DNA of 63,481 bases from an uncultured Granulosicoccaceae bacterium. GTDB lineage: Bacteria > Pseudomonadota > Gammaproteobacteria > Granulosicoccales > Granulosicoccaceae. The notes under the pieces were generated by a model that worked only from the letters and a program-made list of their open reading frames with translations, did not search any database and was not told where the DNA came from. Of the stretch, positions 26,727-33,935 are shown piece by piece (positions within the stretch are counted from its first letter, which is position 1; each line of letters begins with the position of its first letter). The position numbers were made by a program, and so were the translations under genes. The DNA lies in assembly GCA_937998875.1 (NCBI GenBank), contig CALLBO010000022.1, forward strand, positions 1-63,481, given 5' to 3'.

Positions 26727-27413
26727 ATGACATTCACCTTACAATCAGTGGTGCCTTGGGGAAGATCCTTCAGCGAGTATGTTTCTATGTTCGCACTGTC
26801 TTCCCGAGATTTGGAGTTAGATATATTGGGGGTGGCAGATGGGCCAGCGTCCTTCAATGCTGAAGCAACTGCCAAAGGAATAAATGTCGTATCTGTTGAT
26901 CCGCTTTATTCGCACACAGCTTCTGAAATACAGGAGCGTATATTGGCTACAAAAAACACTATAGTTGAACAAATACAATCTAATGAGTCGGAGTTTACAT
27001 GGGCTACGTTCTCGTCAGTTGATGAGCTCATTCAGACCAGGGAGAATGCAATGAAATTATTTGTAGATGATTTCACTTCCAGGCAGTCCGGATCTAGATA
27101 TTTGAGTTCCTCTTTGCCATCCTTGCCGTTTAGTGATCAAGAGTTTGGCTTATCTTTGTGTTCGCACTTCCTATTTCTTTACAGCATGCAGCACAACGCT
27201 GAGTTTCATCTGAATTCTATAAAGGAATTGTGCCGGGTATCAAAAGAAGTTCGTGTATTTCCTGTGTTGGAGCTAGGAGCTAAAGAATCTCGCCATCTTA
27301 GTGTGGTTCGCTCAGAAATTGCTTTAGAGGGCTACGAAACAGAGTTAAAACAGGTTCCATATGAGGTCCTTAGAGGTGGGAATAAAATGCTCTGTGTGCA
27401 GCGCGCCTGCTAA
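26727..27413 (+). CDS. class I SAM-dependent methyltransferase-like protein
   Basis: 228 residues. Motif I is DILGVADGPASFN (about residues 32-44), with the acidic residue after strand 2 in VVSVDPLY. The later LPFSDQEFGLSLCSHFLFLY and ELCRVSKEVRVFPVLELG are the motif IV-VI region of a Rossmann methyltransferase. The substrate is unknown. No convincing attC flanks it, so it may be an old cassette or an inserted gene. Confidence 0.75.
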   Translation: MTFTLQSVVPWGRSFSEYVSMFALSSRDLELDILGVADGPASFNAEATAKGINVVSVDPLYSHTASEIQERILATKNTIVEQIQSNESEFTWATFSSVDELIQTRENAMKLFVDDFTSRQSGSRYLSSSLPSLPFSDQEFGLSLCSHFLFLYSMQHNAEFHLNSIKELCRVSKEVRVFPVLELGAKESRHLSVVRSEIALEGYETELKQVPYEVLRGGNKMLCVQRAC

Positions 27414-27725
27414 GTCAGTACTAGTCCGACAGGGTGGCTCCGTCAAGCCCGGGGCGCCCGTTTGCATGAAGTTGTCCCGCCGTTCAATCACGTAAACCGG
27501 TTCGTGGAGAAAACGCGCATAAATAGAAGTTGAATCTGTTTTGTAAATCGAGGCGAAAAGTACGGAACACGTAAAAATAAAAATCATGTTGGGAGGTTTG
27601 GGAAAGGGTGTTGTTTTTCAGCACCTACAGCAACATGAATTTCATTTGTGCCTCAACTACCAAAGCTGCTAGATTATAGACGGAAGGATAGTTGTTTTTT
27701 TAGATTTTCAGATTGGGGGTAGGAA
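27414..27725. other. gap, no gene or attC seen
   Basis: 312 bases. Only a Shine-Dalgarno-like GGGGGTAGGAA at 27715-27725 just before the next gene is worth noting. Confidence 0.4.
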
Positions 27726-28649
27726 ATGAATTATTCGGTCTGGTTGTTGGGTGTTTGTACACTCGGCCTGGTTGCTTGTGGTGGTAGTGGCGGCGGTAGC
27801 GATCCTGTCGCGGGCTGTCCGAATATTGAAAATCCGGACCCGACGAATACTGATGGTGATTTGTTGTTCGACGTTTGTGACCCGGACGACGATGGTGATG
27901 GGTTCAATGATGAAAATGATCCAGCTCCGCTCGATCCTGCAATTCCTGGTGACTTTTCAACGCCAGAAGCGATCTTAAGCAATGACGCTATGGCACTTGC
28001 GCTGCAGGAGGCCGAAGCTGCTGGTTATCCGGTGGTTACTGAGCTTGGCGTGAATCCACCGGATTTATCTGGCTACTATATACGCGAAGATGCGGCTGGC
28101 AGCTTCCCCGTCAATAGCTCGTCTTTTGATCAGGGCCGTGGCTGGGTTGGTGCCGAGAGTCGGGTGGAGCAGACATCGAACAACTTTATTAAGGGTGCCG
28201 CGGTGAGCTTTACCAGCTTTGAACCAATATCATTCAGCATTTCAGAGGGTACGATTGTTCGTGGCGATGGTAATAGTTACACCACGTATTCAAGAACGAA
28301 AGGCACCTGCACCGAGGAAAACAGCGACTATGAAATATTTTCAGTTTCTATTACCTCGGCAACAGTGAACGAAACAACAGGTGATATCGAAAGCCTGCGT
28401 GGCGTTAGTACAACCGTGGATGTTGCCGGTGAACTCACCACAGCCTGTGCAGACAGAACAACGGGTTTAAGGGAGCTGGTAGGCAATTGGTCAGTATCCG
28501 AAGTGTCTGTGGTAAGAAAGGTGATACCGACGGCGCTATCTTATATGTGTGTAAGTGATGATGACGCTTACGTACCCACTGAAACCTGGATCAATAACGA
28601 TGGTTTGTCATGTTCATGCACACTGGAGTATCAGCTCGTGTGCGAGTAG
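27726..28649 (+). CDS. lipoprotein with thrombospondin type-3-like calcium repeats
   Basis: 307 residues. Lipoprotein signal (VCTLGLVACGGSG; Cys at about residue 19), then an Asp-rich stretch with two calcium-type motifs (NTDGDLLFDVCDPDDDGDG and FNDENDPAPLD), then a domain of about 220 residues that I do not recognise. It contains Cys pairs near the C-terminus (CSCTLEYQLVCE). Preceded by a good ribosome-binding site. It is larger and more GC-rich than the cassette genes, so perhaps not a cassette. Confidence 0.72.
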   Translation: MNYSVWLLGVCTLGLVACGGSGGGSDPVAGCPNIENPDPTNTDGDLLFDVCDPDDDGDGFNDENDPAPLDPAIPGDFSTPEAILSNDAMALALQEAEAAGYPVVTELGVNPPDLSGYYIREDAAGSFPVNSSSFDQGRGWVGAESRVEQTSNNFIKGAAVSFTSFEPISFSISEGTIVRGDGNSYTTYSRTKGTCTEENSDYEIFSVSITSATVNETTGDIESLRGVSTTVDVAGELTTACADRTTGLRELVGNWSVSEVSVVRKVIPTALSYMCVSDDDAYVPTETWINNDGLSCSCTLEYQLVCE

Positions 28650-28956
28650 AGTGCCGGGACCAATTCCAAACTGCTTCTTCAAGGGTAGTAAGGGAGTAAG
28701 CCTGGTCATCAAGGCAGTAATAGTCCTGATCTCAAATGTTGTCTGGGAGGGTGAATTGAAGCCACAAGTGCAATTGTGTTTACTAAGCTGATGCAGTCGC
28801 TACCAGTGCATCCTTGCAGGAACTGACTCTCAATTCCGTGATTGGTTTTGACCCAATCACCTGGAGCTTGGGAATCTTAGAGGGAGAGACCACATAGCAC
28901 CTTGGGGACTAATGCCTGCCTCGGGGTCAGATTGTCAAAGCATTGAAGGGTAAGGC
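28650..28956. other. gap, no gene or attC seen
   Basis: 307 bases. GATTGGTTTTGACCCAATC (28840-28858) is a perfect 7-base-stem hairpin and may end transcription of the lipoprotein gene, but it has no T-run. Confidence 0.4.
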
Positions 28957-29364
28957 ATGAAAAGCAACAAGCAACGTCGTAAGGAGATAAAGCTTAAGCG
29001 GCTTACAAGGGCAGAGAAACTGAGGAAAGAAATCGAAAGTACTGTTCCACCACATGCATTGTTTAATCCAGAGAAGGCCAAAGAAGCCGGTGTTATATTG
29101 GCAGACGCATTAGCACTTCAACACAATAACACCTACGGGTTGCTCCCGACGTACTACCTCGATAAACCATTTACTTGTGTTGATTGTGGTTCTGAAGAAG
29201 TATGGACTGCAAAACAACAAAAATGGTGGTATGAAATAGCAAAGGGTAATATTAATAGCACTGCTATAAGGTGTCGTTCCTGTAGGAAAATAAAACAAGA
29301 AATTAAAGCAGAGGCCAGGAGAATTCACCTGGATGGTCTGGAGCGTAAGAAAAAGGGTGTTTGA
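28957..29364 (+). CDS. zinc-ribbon protein (zf-trcl type)
   Basis: 135 residues. A very basic helical N-terminus (KQRRKEIKLKRLTRAEKLRK), then a zinc ribbon: CVDCG near residue 70 and CRSCRKIK near residue 108, with the EEVWTAKQQKWWYEIAKG segment typical of the 'probable zinc-ribbon' family. Possibly binds nucleic acid; role unknown. Followed by an attC at 29391. Confidence 0.75.
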   Translation: MKSNKQRRKEIKLKRLTRAEKLRKEIESTVPPHALFNPEKAKEAGVILADALALQHNNTYGLLPTYYLDKPFTCVDCGSEEVWTAKQQKWWYEIAKGNINSTAIRCRSCRKIKQEIKAEARRIHLDGLERKKKGV

Positions 29365-29390
29365 GCGTATTTTCCGTATTGACGAATGGC

Positions 29391-29510
29391 GTGTTACAAA
29401 CGCTGCCAGAGCGTCGCTGTACGCGCTGTCCGTTTGCATAGATGGACGTTCCTGCCATCTCGCTATGCAAACGGCCATCGTAAGCAGCGCGCCTGAAGCG
29501 CGCGTTATGC
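29391..29510 (+). other. attC site
   Basis: GTGTTACAAACG to GCGTTATGC, 120 bases. A near-perfect inner stem CCGTTTGCATAG/CTATGCAAACGG makes it the strongest hairpin in the array. Confidence 0.82.
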
Positions 29511-29522
29511 CTTAAAGTGCCA

Positions 29523-29990
29523 ATGAACATATCATTTTTATCAGAACATCCAGACAAAGTGACAGAGATAGCTCAGTGGTACTACGACGAGTGGGCAGAT
29601 GCTATGCCCGGTGCAACAATAGAGATACTAACGAAAAACCTGCAAAAGAAGGCACAGAGCGACGGGCGTATTCCACTCGTGTTTATTGCCCACAAGGAGG
29701 GTGTACTGCAGGGCGCGGTTCAGCTTAGGTATCGTGAGAATAAAAGCCACCCTGAATACATGCACTGGCTTGGTGGTCTTTTTGTAAATTCAAAGAGCCG
29801 AAGATCAGGAGTTGCTGCGGCGCTGATTGAGCGATCAAAAAGCCATATAACAGAGTTGGGATTGACAGAACTTTATCTACAGTGTGAGCCGGAGTTAGTT
29901 AGCATGTACCAGAAATATGGTTTCAAAAAACTGCACAAAGCGCAGCACAGAGAGATTGAGACCACGATAATGGTGTGGGGTGCTAAGTGA
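29523..29990 (+). CDS. GNAT acetyltransferase (cassette)
   Basis: 155 residues from the ATG at 29523, 12 bases after the attC end (GTG at 29517 also possible). Motifs: LQGAVQLRYRENK, YMHWLGGLFVNSKSRRSGVAAAL (acetyl-CoA loop), LYLQCEPELVSMYQKYGFKKL. Close to histone-acetyltransferase HPA2-type GNATs. With so short a leader, expression may rely on read-through from upstream cassettes. Confidence 0.87.
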   Translation: MNISFLSEHPDKVTEIAQWYYDEWADAMPGATIEILTKNLQKKAQSDGRIPLVFIAHKEGVLQGAVQLRYRENKSHPEYMHWLGGLFVNSKSRRSGVAAALIERSKSHITELGLTELYLQCEPELVSMYQKYGFKKLHKAQHREIETTIMVWGAK

Positions 29991-29997
29991 GAGATGT

Positions 29998-30062
29998 TTG
30001 CATAACAAACCGGTTCAGTCATATAGGGAAACAGGCGTGGTATGTAAAGTAGACGCGTACAT
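29998..30062 (+). other. degenerate attC
   Basis: A good left end TTTGCATAACAAACCGG; the right end is GACGCGTACAT instead of GTTRRRY. Confidence 0.4.
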
Positions 30063-30605
30063 TTGAGTCGAGTGAAAAAACAAATTACAACAAGCAAAAC
30101 TCTTAGAAAGATTTTGTATTTCTTTGTGTTTGCAGCGATCTTGATTGGGTTGCTTAATCTTGGGTTTAAAGCGGTTTTGGAATACCAGGATCGACACTTT
30201 GCACAAAAAGAATTTAGCGTCGTTCCTTATGAAAGAGTACTGGAGTCTCGAAAATGGCTTAAAGGCGGTTTAGGTACTATTGGTTGTACCTACGCCATTG
30301 TATCACTCGGTGTTGCCCCGCCAACTGAGCCGCCAAGCCAATGGATTGATTCTTCATTCTGGCATCAAACCCCTCTGCGCTTCAAAGAGAAAGGCAAAGA
30401 GGGGCAGTGTCGTAATATTATCTGTGAATGCGAATCTGATTGGAGTCCAGCCACATATCAACTCCTCACAAGCGCGTTAAGCGAGCCGGGATCGTTCTAT
30501 TATCTCGGCTGGAGACAGCCGCCCCACGACACACTTTACCAGGAAAAAATAGTAGTGTACTCGCCTGCAGAGAGAGTTGCGGCAATCGTCCGGTTTGGCG
30601 ACTAA
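30063..30605 (+). CDS. single-span membrane protein (cassette)
   Basis: 180 residues from TTG at 30063 (GTG at 30072 also possible). A basic N-terminus is followed by one membrane span (ILYFFVFAAILIGLLNLGF, about 17-36) and a soluble domain with three Cys in a cluster (QCRNIICECESDW). No recognised family; ends at the degraded attC at 30606. Confidence 0.62.
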   Translation: MSRVKKQITTSKTLRKILYFFVFAAILIGLLNLGFKAVLEYQDRHFAQKEFSVVPYERVLESRKWLKGGLGTIGCTYAIVSLGVAPPTEPPSQWIDSSFWHQTPLRFKEKGKEGQCRNIICECESDWSPATYQLLTSALSEPGSFYYLGWRQPPHDTLYQEKIVVYSPAERVAAIVRFGD

Positions 30606-30712
30606 TTGCGTAACAAGTGCTTACATGCGAAACTTAAAGGTTCCATCGCTTCGCTGCCGCTTGGGCCAGTCGTTTTCAGGTGCGAATGTAGAGATCGCCA
30701 GGCGCAAATCAT
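30606..30712 (+). other. attC site with damaged right end
   Basis: TTGCGTAACAAGTGC on the left, arms GCTTACATGCG / GCGAATGTAG pairing, but the right core is GCGCAAATC. A 14-base duplication (CGCAAATCATGAAT twice, about 30710-30733) overlaps the next gene's start, suggesting local slippage. Confidence 0.5.
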
Positions 30713-30724
30713 GAATCGCAAATC

Positions 30725-31150
30725 ATGAATACCCAACATATTCGACCACTGTGGATTGGCTTTGTATTGTGTGTCTTAACCCCTGTTCTAGTATTCGGGG
30801 TTACATTTACTTTTATTTCCCCACGCGTAATAATCCCGTTTGAGCAGTCCATGATTGTGTCACTCGTGGGTTCTTTGATTGTTTCCTTGGGAATCGTCCT
30901 TCCTTATGTACTATGGCTACGTCGCAAGAATAGGTTGAACGCTTTCCGTGTGTCTCTTGCAGGTGCCATAGCAGGTGGTGTAGTTCTTGGTGCGTTTGCA
31001 TTCGAGGCAGCATATTCGGCTCATTTAATATTTCCGGAAATTCAAGTGCTTATAAAATCTACAATTGTTGGGGCCATTATCGGATTGTTGGCTGCGCTTG
31101 TACTTTGCTTTGGATCCGCTATCCCGTTTAGCAATAAAGAAAATGCCTGA
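30725..31150 (+). CDS. four-span membrane protein (cassette)
   Basis: 141 residues with four hydrophobic segments: LWIGFVLCVLTPVLVFGV, MIVSLVGSLIVSLGIVLPYV, AGAIAGGVVLGAFAFEAAY and STIVGAIIGLLAALVLCFG, with Gly-rich helix contacts. Short loops and no domain. A family name cannot be given. Its ATG lies within the 14-base duplication noted above. Confidence 0.65.
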   Translation: MNTQHIRPLWIGFVLCVLTPVLVFGVTFTFISPRVIIPFEQSMIVSLVGSLIVSLGIVLPYVLWLRRKNRLNAFRVSLAGAIAGGVVLGAFAFEAAYSAHLIFPEIQVLIKSTIVGAIIGLLAALVLCFGSAIPFSNKENA

Positions 31151-31297
31151 CAAGCGCTGCCGGTTCGACGCTGATACACGCTATTCATGTTGCATGAATG
31201 TTGGTTCCGCCCATCCTGCCATGCATACGGCCATCACGGTGTGGAGAAAAACCTCTTACGAGAAATCGTTTCAACAGAATTGAAATCCAGCGTAGGG

Positions 31298-31392
31298 CGA
31301 CAACTTACAGGCTTGCGAAATTGTCGTTCCGCTTCGCTGCACTTTACGCCATTTCGCTAGCTTATAAATTGCGCCTAACCGAGGCGTTATGC
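31298..31392 (+). other. attC site (right end of a 245-base composite)
   Basis: The right end TTATAAATTGCGCC...GAGGCGTTATGC (31386-31392) is clear. A second left arm (TGCCTGACAAGCGC, 31144-31157) lies 150 bases further left, so two sites may have fused after loss of a cassette. Confidence 0.6.
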
Positions 31393-31754
31393 GAAAAAGG
31401 AGCACGCGCATTAATTTAGTAAACACAGCATGTCCGAACTGCGGAACATCTATAAGCCGGGAAACTCAAAAACAGTTGAGCCCCTTCCCTCGAATTATTG
31501 GAGAAGCTAACTGTGAAGGTTGTGGGGAAAAAATCAGGTGGCATCGGGATTTGCATTCAAAAATGCTCCTTGGTGGCAGGATATTTCAATTCGGGCTTTT
31601 GCTAATTCTCGTATCCATTTTACTAAAACTATTTTTAAACGCCGCTTTCCTAGAAATATTACTACTAGTAGGTTTGGGGGTTACCTTGGTGGGAACCCTG
31701 ATTTCCTATACAAATTCAAATAAAATACAAGTAGAGCTGGTAGATTCTAGATAA
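31389..31754 (+). CDS. zinc-ribbon membrane protein (cassette)
   Basis: 121 residues: zinc ribbon CPNCG (about residue 15) and CEGCG (about 42), then two membrane spans (FGLLLILVSILLKLFL, ILLLVGLGVTLVGTLIS). The only in-frame ATG lies inside the attC core GTTATGC. A Shine-Dalgarno AGGAG at 31398-31402 instead points to ATT at 31411, where MNLVNTACPNCG would be expected if the codon were ATG. Either the attC supplies the start or the native start has mutated. Confidence 0.6.
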   Translation: MRKRSTRINLVNTACPNCGTSISRETQKQLSPFPRIIGEANCEGCGEKIRWHRDLHSKMLLGGRIFQFGLLLILVSILLKLFLNAAFLEILLLVGLGVTLVGTLISYTNSNKIQVELVDSR

Positions 31755-31799
31755 ACAGCCCACTAGTTGCGGGGAGCGATACATTGTCTTGGAGTCGTA

Positions 31800-32005
31800 C
31801 GCAAGAGTTCTATGGTACAGATGGAGAATGTATCCGCTCCGTTAGAAAGCGTGGATACCCACAAGCCGGTACCAATAGCCACCGTCAAGAATATATGCAC
31901 GACGCATGTTTTGATCAAATTGCGATATCTTTCCTATGCTATACCACTTCTCAGATCAGAAACTGAATGATGTAGCCTGGTCTGTGTATGTATAAATATT
32001 GGTAA
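31800..32005 (+). pseudogene. decayed PIN-toxin gene
   Basis: Three frames together reproduce the second half of the toxin at 18378: VDTHKPVPIATVKNI (toxin VDIPKALSIATDKNI), then YMHDACFDQ (YAYDAYFIQ), then DQKLNDVAWSV-stop (DQKMNEVARSM). At least two frameshifts and one stop, so it is dead. It is followed in the right place by an antitoxin remnant. Confidence 0.72.
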
Positions 32006-32009
32006 AAGC

Positions 32010-32102
32010 ATGAAGGTCTATTCGTACCCGGAAGCTCGTCAAGAGTTAGCAGCAACGAAAGATGCGGGCATAAGGCTAAAAGACTTCATGACTAGAGGTG
32101 TA
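32010..32102 (+). pseudogene. truncated Phd/YefM antitoxin
   Basis: ATG at 32010 reads MKVYSYPEARQELA, 12 of 14 residues identical to the antitoxin at 18770, then loses similarity at once. Spacing after the dead toxin matches the intact locus, so the pair is one decayed module. Confidence 0.72.
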
Positions 32103-32106
32103 CTAA

Positions 32107-32532
32107 ATGAAATCCAGGTCAACCTTAGTTTTAACTGTTATAGGGCTGGTTTTTGCCTTTGGACTATCCATATTTTTCGGGGTTCTAATGTTCTGGGTTG
32201 ATGAGCCGGTTTATATGACGAACCCAACGGAGCTAATGCCATCAGAACTGTCAAGGTTCAGTTCTTTGGAGCAAGAAGGGAGTGTAAATTCGGGGAATAC
32301 ATTTCTTCGTTCTATATCTGGCAGTTTTATTTTGGTAGATCCAGATAAGTATGAAAAAATAGAAGTCCTTGCAGCGCTCTATGATAGTAGAGGGAGCCTG
32401 TTAACTGAATATGCTGCAAGTAAAGAGAACATAGAGCGTGAAAATGCAAGCGTAACGTTTACAATAGCCGTGTATGAGCCACATGGTATGTTTGATGTAG
32501 CAGGCTACGAATACACAGTGCAAGGAGAGTAG
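32107..32532 (+). CDS. membrane-anchored protein, paralogue A
   Basis: 141 residues. One N-terminal span (LVLTVIGLVFAFGLSIFFGVLMF), then an exported beta-rich domain containing SGSFILVDPDKYEKIEVLAALYDSRG. The next gene (32642) has the same layout with TGSVVLSDSKKYREAEVYVSLYNKDG, so the two are diverged duplicates. Function unknown. Confidence 0.65.
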   Translation: MKSRSTLVLTVIGLVFAFGLSIFFGVLMFWVDEPVYMTNPTELMPSELSRFSSLEQEGSVNSGNTFLRSISGSFILVDPDKYEKIEVLAALYDSRGSLLTEYAASKENIERENASVTFTIAVYEPHGMFDVAGYEYTVQGE

Positions 32533-32553
32533 TTTGCGTAAGGCTATTAAGGC

Positions 32554-32601
32554 GCTGAACAACCAACATCGCATACGCCGTGGCTGTAGGTGGTGTTATG
32601 T
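32554..32601 (+). other. short attC site
   Basis: GCTGAACAACC to GGTGTTATGT, 48 bases, between the two paralogous membrane-protein genes. Same size class as the sites at 20172 and 20669. Confidence 0.62.
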
Positions 32602-32641
32602 GTAAATACAGAGTTGTTTAACTTATTTTTAGGGTGTTGAG

Positions 32642-33067
32642 GTGAAACCAATTCTAGATGGAGTCTTGTGGGCATTTGGTTTAGCTCTGGGACTGGGTTT
32701 AATAAGCCTGGTGTTCTCAAGCTACCCCTGGTTCGTTAGCGCTCCGTTGGGCAATGGGGAGTTGCTTCTTCTAAATGAATCAGAATATCGGGACGTACGA
32801 ACAGTGACCCGTAAAGTTCCATCTGAACATGAAGGTATGTTTTCGTATAGGATTACAGGTAGTGTTGTCTTAAGTGACAGCAAAAAATATAGAGAGGCAG
32901 AAGTATACGTTTCGCTATACAACAAGGACGGAATATTTCTCGGACAGTACTCAAGCGGGCCCCGGGTTAATGGTGAGCAGGATTCTCTCGAATTTAGTAT
33001 TGATGTTTGGGAGCTATACTCAGCAGAAGAAGTTGTAGAGCAGAAGTTTAAAGTTTTTGCAAAATAG
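32642..33067 (+). CDS. membrane-anchored protein, paralogue B
   Basis: 141 residues from a GTG start. N-terminal span (VLWAFGLALGLGLISLVFSS) and an exported domain homologous to the preceding gene's. Identical length and order argue for duplication of a whole cassette. A partial attC-like left arm follows (about 33091-33130) with no right end. Confidence 0.65.
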   Translation: MKPILDGVLWAFGLALGLGLISLVFSSYPWFVSAPLGNGELLLLNESEYRDVRTVTRKVPSEHEGMFSYRITGSVVLSDSKKYREAEVYVSLYNKDGIFLGQYSSGPRVNGEQDSLEFSIDVWELYSAEEVVEQKFKVFAK

Positions 33068-33261
33068 CCGGATTTTACTGGCGCGTGAGTCATATACAAG
33101 GCTGTGCAGCTCGACTGGCCACGGCGCTGGAAATTCTGGTCTATCTAAGTAAAATTAGGCGAGGAATATAAGTAAATATGGCATTTTGACTATTACCCGG
33201 CTTAGAGGTGTGGCCAATCTCCTAAGTTGTATTCGTAATCGTTTTTGCGTAGCAGGTTTTT

Positions 33262-33738
33262 ATGACGAAAATTCCTACAAATATTCGACCTTTTTGGGAG
33301 GAATTTCTGGCCTCGGTTGACTACGACGCTGCGGATCGTTTCTACGAGGCATTCCATTTCGATGACAACGAACGTGATGCCAATGACCTGGCCAGGCTTG
33401 TTTTGTCGGGTGTGAAACGAGCGACTGCCAGTTTGTTATGGTCCTATGAAGAGGAAAATAAGCCACCTCCCGAGCCAGGGGCCCTGAGTGTAGTAACCAA
33501 CTGGGACTCTGAGCCATTATGTGTGATGGAAAGTACCGCTGTAGTCATTGTGCCATTCGCCGAAGTCAGTGAACGATTCGCAGCGATTGAGGGCGAGGGT
33601 GATAAGACGCTGCGCTATTGGCGAGAGGTGCACTGGTTGTACTTTAGCAGGGAGTGCAAACGCGTTGGTAAAGAGCCGAGCCAGAGTATGCCGATAGTAT
33701 GCGAAGAATTCAAAGTCATCTATCCACGGATACCGTAA
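33262..33738 (+). CDS. ASCH-domain protein
   Basis: 158 residues typical of the bacterial ASCH family: FWEEFLAS, ARLVLSGVKRATASLLW (the conserved GxKxxT/S loop), LCVMESTAVVIVPFAEVSERFAAIEGEGDKTLRYWREVHWLYF. ASCH folds bind RNA or nucleosides and some members hydrolyse N4-acetylcytidine. A decayed partial copy lies at 36203-36335. It is at the right border of the cassette array. Confidence 0.85.
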   Translation: MTKIPTNIRPFWEEFLASVDYDAADRFYEAFHFDDNERDANDLARLVLSGVKRATASLLWSYEEENKPPPEPGALSVVTNWDSEPLCVMESTAVVIVPFAEVSERFAAIEGEGDKTLRYWREVHWLYFSRECKRVGKEPSQSMPIVCEEFKVIYPRIP

Positions 33739-33935
33739 GCGTTTCGCAGTTACAAACGGAATTATTTATGGATGGTACGGCTGCAGATCGAATCCTACGG
33801 GGATGAACTTGTGGTGTATCTCCACGACCAAACAACTGATTTAAACTGGGGAAAAATGGGATATTTTTTAATGTAATTTCGATGTATCGGCCGTAAAAGA
33901 GCTGTTGATTTTTTTATACTCTTGAAAACTCACAA

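Larger units (their letters stand above)
18296..33100 (+). mobile_element. integron gene-cassette array without a visible integrase
   Basis: A run of about 20 short genes, nearly all on the plus strand. Most are followed by a 44-130-base imperfect hairpin that starts (Y)TAACAAG/TAACAAA and ends in GTTAGGC, GTTATGC, GTTATGT or GTTAGAT, the hallmarks of attC sites. Several sites share a core of AATTTACGCG on the left arm and TAAATTGCG on the right arm. Gene content is typical of cassettes: toxin-antitoxin, acetyltransferases, small orphans and one reversed cassette. No tyrosine recombinase (IntI) gene is present. Edges are approximate; 26.7-29.0 kb has no clear attC and may be an insertion or old cassettes with decayed sites. 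Confidence 0.82.

Noticed and set aside
18296..33738. Integron integrase gene
   Set aside because: I looked in all frames for a tyrosine recombinase (Arg...HxxR...Tyr) and found none; the array is therefore described as integrase-less within this window.
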